A DNA stretch of 60,646 nucleotides, from assembly GCA_029339195.1 (NCBI GenBank), contig JAPTJF010000393.1, forward strand, positions 1 to 60,646. Direction: 5' to 3'. Below the pieces are notes generated by a model. The model saw only the letters and a list, made by a program, of their open reading frames with translations, was not told where the DNA came from and did no database searches. Position numbers and translations under genes: made by a program. Source of the stretch: Micractinium sp. NFX-FRZ (Eukaryota; Chlorophyta; Trebouxiophyceae; Chlorellales; Chlorellaceae). Of this stretch, positions 57,703 to 60,646 are shown piece by piece (position 1 is the stretch's first letter; the number at the start of each line of letters is the position of its first letter).

Positions 57703-60016
57703 CTACTGGGGCGGCTCCGGTGCCACGACAGCCAGGACCTGCAGGCAGGCGCGAGGGAGGTTGCCAGGAGCGCATGGTGGATGCAAGGCACAAGGTGCCC
57801 AGCAGCCCACGGCAGCAGGCAAGTGTGCCCCTCCTCCCAGTAACAGGCGCGCCGCTGCGCACTCACCCTTCACCCCTCCTCCCAGGCCTCCCTCCTCCGA
57901 ACCCCTCTCTCCCTCGGCCCATTCCCTTGCCGCCCACCCGCTCCCTCCCTCCTGCCAGCCCTTTGCCTGACAGCCCCTGTTCCCCCCGCTCCCTCCCTCC
58001 TGCCAGCCCTCTGCCTGCCAGCCCCTGCCCTCCTCCTCCCAGCCCCTCTTTCCCCCCGCTCCCTCCCTCCTGCCAGCCCTCTGCCTGCCAGCCCCTGCAC
58101 CCCTCCTCCCAGCCCCTCTTCCACCCACTCCCTCCCTCCTGCCAGCCCTCTGCCTGCCAGCCCCTGTTCCTTTCCTCCCAATCCCCTTCCTCCCAGTCCA
58201 CAGGCGCGCCGCTGCGCACCCGCCCTTCACCTCTCCTCCCAGCCCTCCCTCCTCCGAACCCGTCCCCGTCCTCCCAGTCCACAGCTGCGCCGCTGTGCAT
58301 GTGCACCCTCCTCTCACCCTCCTACTGCACTTTCGCGCACCGGCTGGGGCCAGCAAACCCAGTGGGGCCAGCAAAGCCGGGCAAGCTAGCATATGCAGGC
58401 AGGCCTGCAGCTGCCATGCAGTGAAGAGGCCAGGAGGACGGCAGGCATGGAAGGCACGGTGAAGTGAGCAACAGCAGCACGGGCACCCGCCCACCTTGTC
58501 TGCAAAGTCCTTGAAGTTGGGAGCCTGCAGCGCACGCAGCAGGGCCTGCAGGGAGGGGGGGCGCACGGGCAGTAGGGGTTGGGAGGCCCCCCACGGTGAG
58601 AGTGGCGGCAAGAATGGCAGCCATTTGCCTGCCTGCACAGTGTTGGCACTCGCCCTGGCCGCTGCGGTGCATCCCAGAGAGTGAACAACTGTTGCAGAGC
58701 ACACCGTTTGACATTCCCTGTGCATATGCATGAGAGAGGCACGGAAAGCAACGAGTGCCAGTTCGTCGTTGCTCGCCCAATCGCGGACGAGCGACCCGTC
58801 AACACACCCCCCTGCCACCACCCTCCCCAATGCACACCCTCCCGCCACCCTCCACCCCAGCAGCAATCCCATGACGTAACAATTATGTTCAACCACTCGC
58901 GGTCGGGTGCCCCATCAACCCTGCCCACCACACCCTGCAACCGGTTTGCCCAGCACCAACCCAGCAATGCCCAGCACCAATCTCACTCACCCGCTCACGG
59001 TCGGCCGCCCCATCAATCTGGCCCACCATCTTCTGCAGCCGCTCGTCACGCAGCATCCAGCGCAGCTCCTCGCTGTCGGCTGCGGCGTGGGCATGGGGGC
59101 ATGGGGACATGGCAGGAGAAAGGGTGACGACGCGACGCGACACAACACGACAGGCGGGCGGAGCACTGGGGGCGGGCGGGGACCGGGAAGAGCGCGCTGC
59201 ACCGCAAGCGAGCCCAGAAGGCAGGCACAAGATGTCAACTACGTGCGGCACATCCGGGGGGCCAAGGCAGCAGGCGCAGACAGGCAGCAGCAGGCAGCTG
59301 GCAGGCGGCGGATGACACAAGCCAGCATACCCAATGTCCCGGCAGGCAGGCAGGGGCTGCGCCTCACCCAGCATGTGCAGCTGCTCCGTGGACAACAGCG
59401 CCGCATCTTCCTCCTGCACTGCCTGACCGTCACCCGGCCCTCGCGGCTCCCAGCGCTGCTCCTCGGGCGTAAACCGCACCAGCACCTGCACCACCACCTG
59501 CTGCTGCTGCTGCTGGGATGCAGGCAGAGGTTCTGAACTGCCCGCTGCTGCTGCTGGGGGCACTGCTGCTGCCTCGCCTTGCTGCTGAACACCCGGGTCT
59601 TGCTGCTGCTGCTGGTCTGTTGGTGTGGGTGCTGCTGCGCAGCCTTGCGGATGTTGCTGCTGCTCAGATGCCGCCCCTGCTGCCGCGTCCGCCGGAGTGA
59701 CCTCCGCTGCTGCCGCAGCCCCAGGGCCAGCTGCTGGTGCGGGTTCTGCTGCTGCACCTGACGCTGCCTGGCGCTTGACGCTTCGCACAGTGCCGGACCA
59801 GGGCCCACGGCTGAGCAGGCCCCGCTTGTCTGCAGGGATGAGCCCCACGGCGGCGCCGCTGCGCGTCGCGCACGCCAGCCGCCCGCCCTCGAGCGGCTGC
59901 AGGCACAGAGGGTCGCCCGCCTTGAGGCCGGCGGCGCCCTCCTGGAAGGACGCCAACCCCTCTAGACATAAGTCAAGCTTTTGGGGCGCGTGGAGCGGCC
60001 CGCCGGGAGGAAGCAT
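57703..60016 (-). CDS. HIRAN-like N-terminus joined to a ZNHIT3-type C-terminus
   Basis: Four exons: 60016-59368, 59079-58991, 58545-58495, 57738-57703; 274 residues, phases consistent. Residues ~14-80 resemble a HIRAN domain: GLASFQEGAAGLKAGDPLCL, then a spaced AAVGLIPADKRGLLSRGP and WSGTVRSVKR. A Gln/Ala/Pro-rich linker with poly-Gln runs follows. The C-terminal ~75 residues match the tail of zinc-finger HIT protein 3: STEQLHMLGE, SEELRWMLRDERLQKMVGQI, LLRALQAPNFKDFADK and VLAVVAPE. In ZNHIT3 this region binds the snoRNP assembly factor NUFIP1. The HIT zinc finger itself (paired C-x2-C and C/H motifs) is absent; the N-terminal part has few Cys and no such pairs. Function is inferred only; C-terminal match good, HIRAN call moderate. 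Confidence 0.7.
57844..58320. repeat. Compound minisatellite in the last ZNHIT3-like intron
   Basis: Units beginning CTCCCTCCCTCCTGCCAGCC start at 57941, 57989, 58059 and 58128 (about 48, 70 and 69 bp apart). Flanking copies of a CAGGCGCGCCGCTGCGCAC block sit at about 57844 and 58200, with a diverged one near 58281. Confidence 0.85.
58893..59042. repeat. Diverged tandem duplication of an exon end and splice donor
   Basis: About 52 bp at 58893-58943 match 58990-59042, about 97 bp apart, with roughly three quarters identity by eye. The second copy is the 3' half of exon 2 of the ZNHIT3-like gene plus its splice donor; the first lies in the intron. Confidence 0.7.
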
Positions 60017-60646
60017 GACGCTTGTGCGGCGCCGAAGTGCGGCGAAGTTTCCTGCGGCCGTCCGTAGGCCTGCGGAATGTGTGAAACGCCAAAACTAGGA
60101 CGCGGGACGCACTGCGCCCACGCGGCCTGACGGGCACAGCAGGGCGGCGGCTCCGCACAGCAGGCGGCAGGCAGCTACCGGCATGACTTTAAGTGATGCT
60201 GGCATGGATTGTACTGAATGATGCTCAGGCCTCCCATCCGTGTTCGAGGGAACACAGTAGTGCTGCAAGGTGCGATCTCAAGATATTGTGGCACACGGTG
60301 CCGCTGCCGTCATCCCGTCATTTGCCGCCTCCCGCACATCGCTGCCACCTGGCGCTCTGTCAGCAGCGATTGCTCCCCCAGATCACAACTGGCGTTTCTC
60401 CCTCTTCAGGCTGGCACCGGGGAAGAGGCAGTGCCAGAGGGGGAGGCAGTGGAGGCAGCAATCCCAGCCTCGACCATGATGGTGGTGGTGCTGCTTACGG
60501 GCACGGCAGTAGGCGCTCCAAGAAGTGCCGGATATGCAGGGTGACCGGCTCGGGCCTGTGGGTGGTGCCTCCTTCCTTCCTTCCTTCCTTCCTGTTACAC
60601 CGTGTACGTCTCAGTAGAGATGACGGTTCCCGGCGCGGCACACAAC
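60017..60646. other. Right-edge region, possible partial gene
   Basis: Upstream of the HIRAN/ZNHIT3-like start. A plus-strand frame from an AG at about 60410 stays open to the edge and encodes a Gly/Arg-rich stretch with RRSKKCRICR, but the evidence is too thin for a gene call. A (TTCC)n run lies at about 60570-60591, and TTACA at 60594-60598 could be a poly(A) signal for a minus-strand gene beyond the edge. Confidence 0.25.

Noticed and set aside
57941..58200. Evenly spaced repeats in an intron
   Set aside because: Also not CRISPR: whole units are repeated without unique spacers, which is a minisatellite.
1..60646. tRNA, rRNA, transposase or viral genes
   Set aside because: I looked on both strands for recognisable motifs and saw none. 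A tRNA scan and repeat-masking run would be needed to exclude small or decayed copies.

Overview
The window is nuclear DNA of a GC-rich unicellular green alga, most likely trebouxiophycean and Chlorella-like. This is an inference from four things: very high GC; genes cut into many short exons by GT-AG introns, often with long C/T-rich or G-rich tracts; TGTAA poly(A) signals of the chlorophyte type (seen as TTACA for minus-strand genes); and a plant-type gene set rich in plastid proteins. I see no bacterial operons, rRNA, tRNA, CRISPR or recognisable transposon. All gene models below were spliced by hand. Where I give a full exon list, the splice phases agree and the total length is a multiple of three.

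Layout, left to right: an mTERF-family organelle gene (minus, cut by the left edge), head to head with a PP2C-type phosphatase (plus); a cyclin-like gene of uncertain identity (plus); a poorly resolved Ala/Pro-rich gene (plus) followed by about 2 kb of pyrimidine-rich DNA; plastid translation initiation factor IF-3 (minus), head to head with the 20-exon nucleolar GTPase NOG1 (plus); DNA polymerase delta subunit 3 (POLD3, minus), whose 3' end almost touches that of NOG1; a possible small gene (plus); a plastid fibrillin (minus); an OPR-like organelle RNA-binding protein (minus), head to head with an F-box/LRR protein (plus); a secreted Cys-rich cupredoxin (plus); a DUF6816-type thylakoid protein (minus); the 21-exon plastid ABCF5-like ATPase (minus), head to head with a secreted 8-cysteine protein (plus); and a minus-strand gene that joins a HIRAN-like N-terminus to a ZNHIT3-type C-terminus without the HIT zinc finger.

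The genes do not form one pathway. About half look plastid- or organelle-directed (mTERF, IF-3, fibrillin, OPR-like, DUF6816, ABCF5), and several concern translation or ribosome assembly (IF-3, NOG1, ABCF5, possibly the ZNHIT3-like protein). Genes are packed as divergent pairs sharing roughly 310-370 bp promoters and as convergent pairs with nearly abutting poly(A) signals. I did not find a clear multi-gene novel system. The most unusual items are the HIRAN/ZNHIT3-C architecture without a zinc finger, the cupredoxin with a Cys-rich front module and a GC-AG intron, the 8-Cys secreted protein, and the NOG1 first exon that codes only for methionine.
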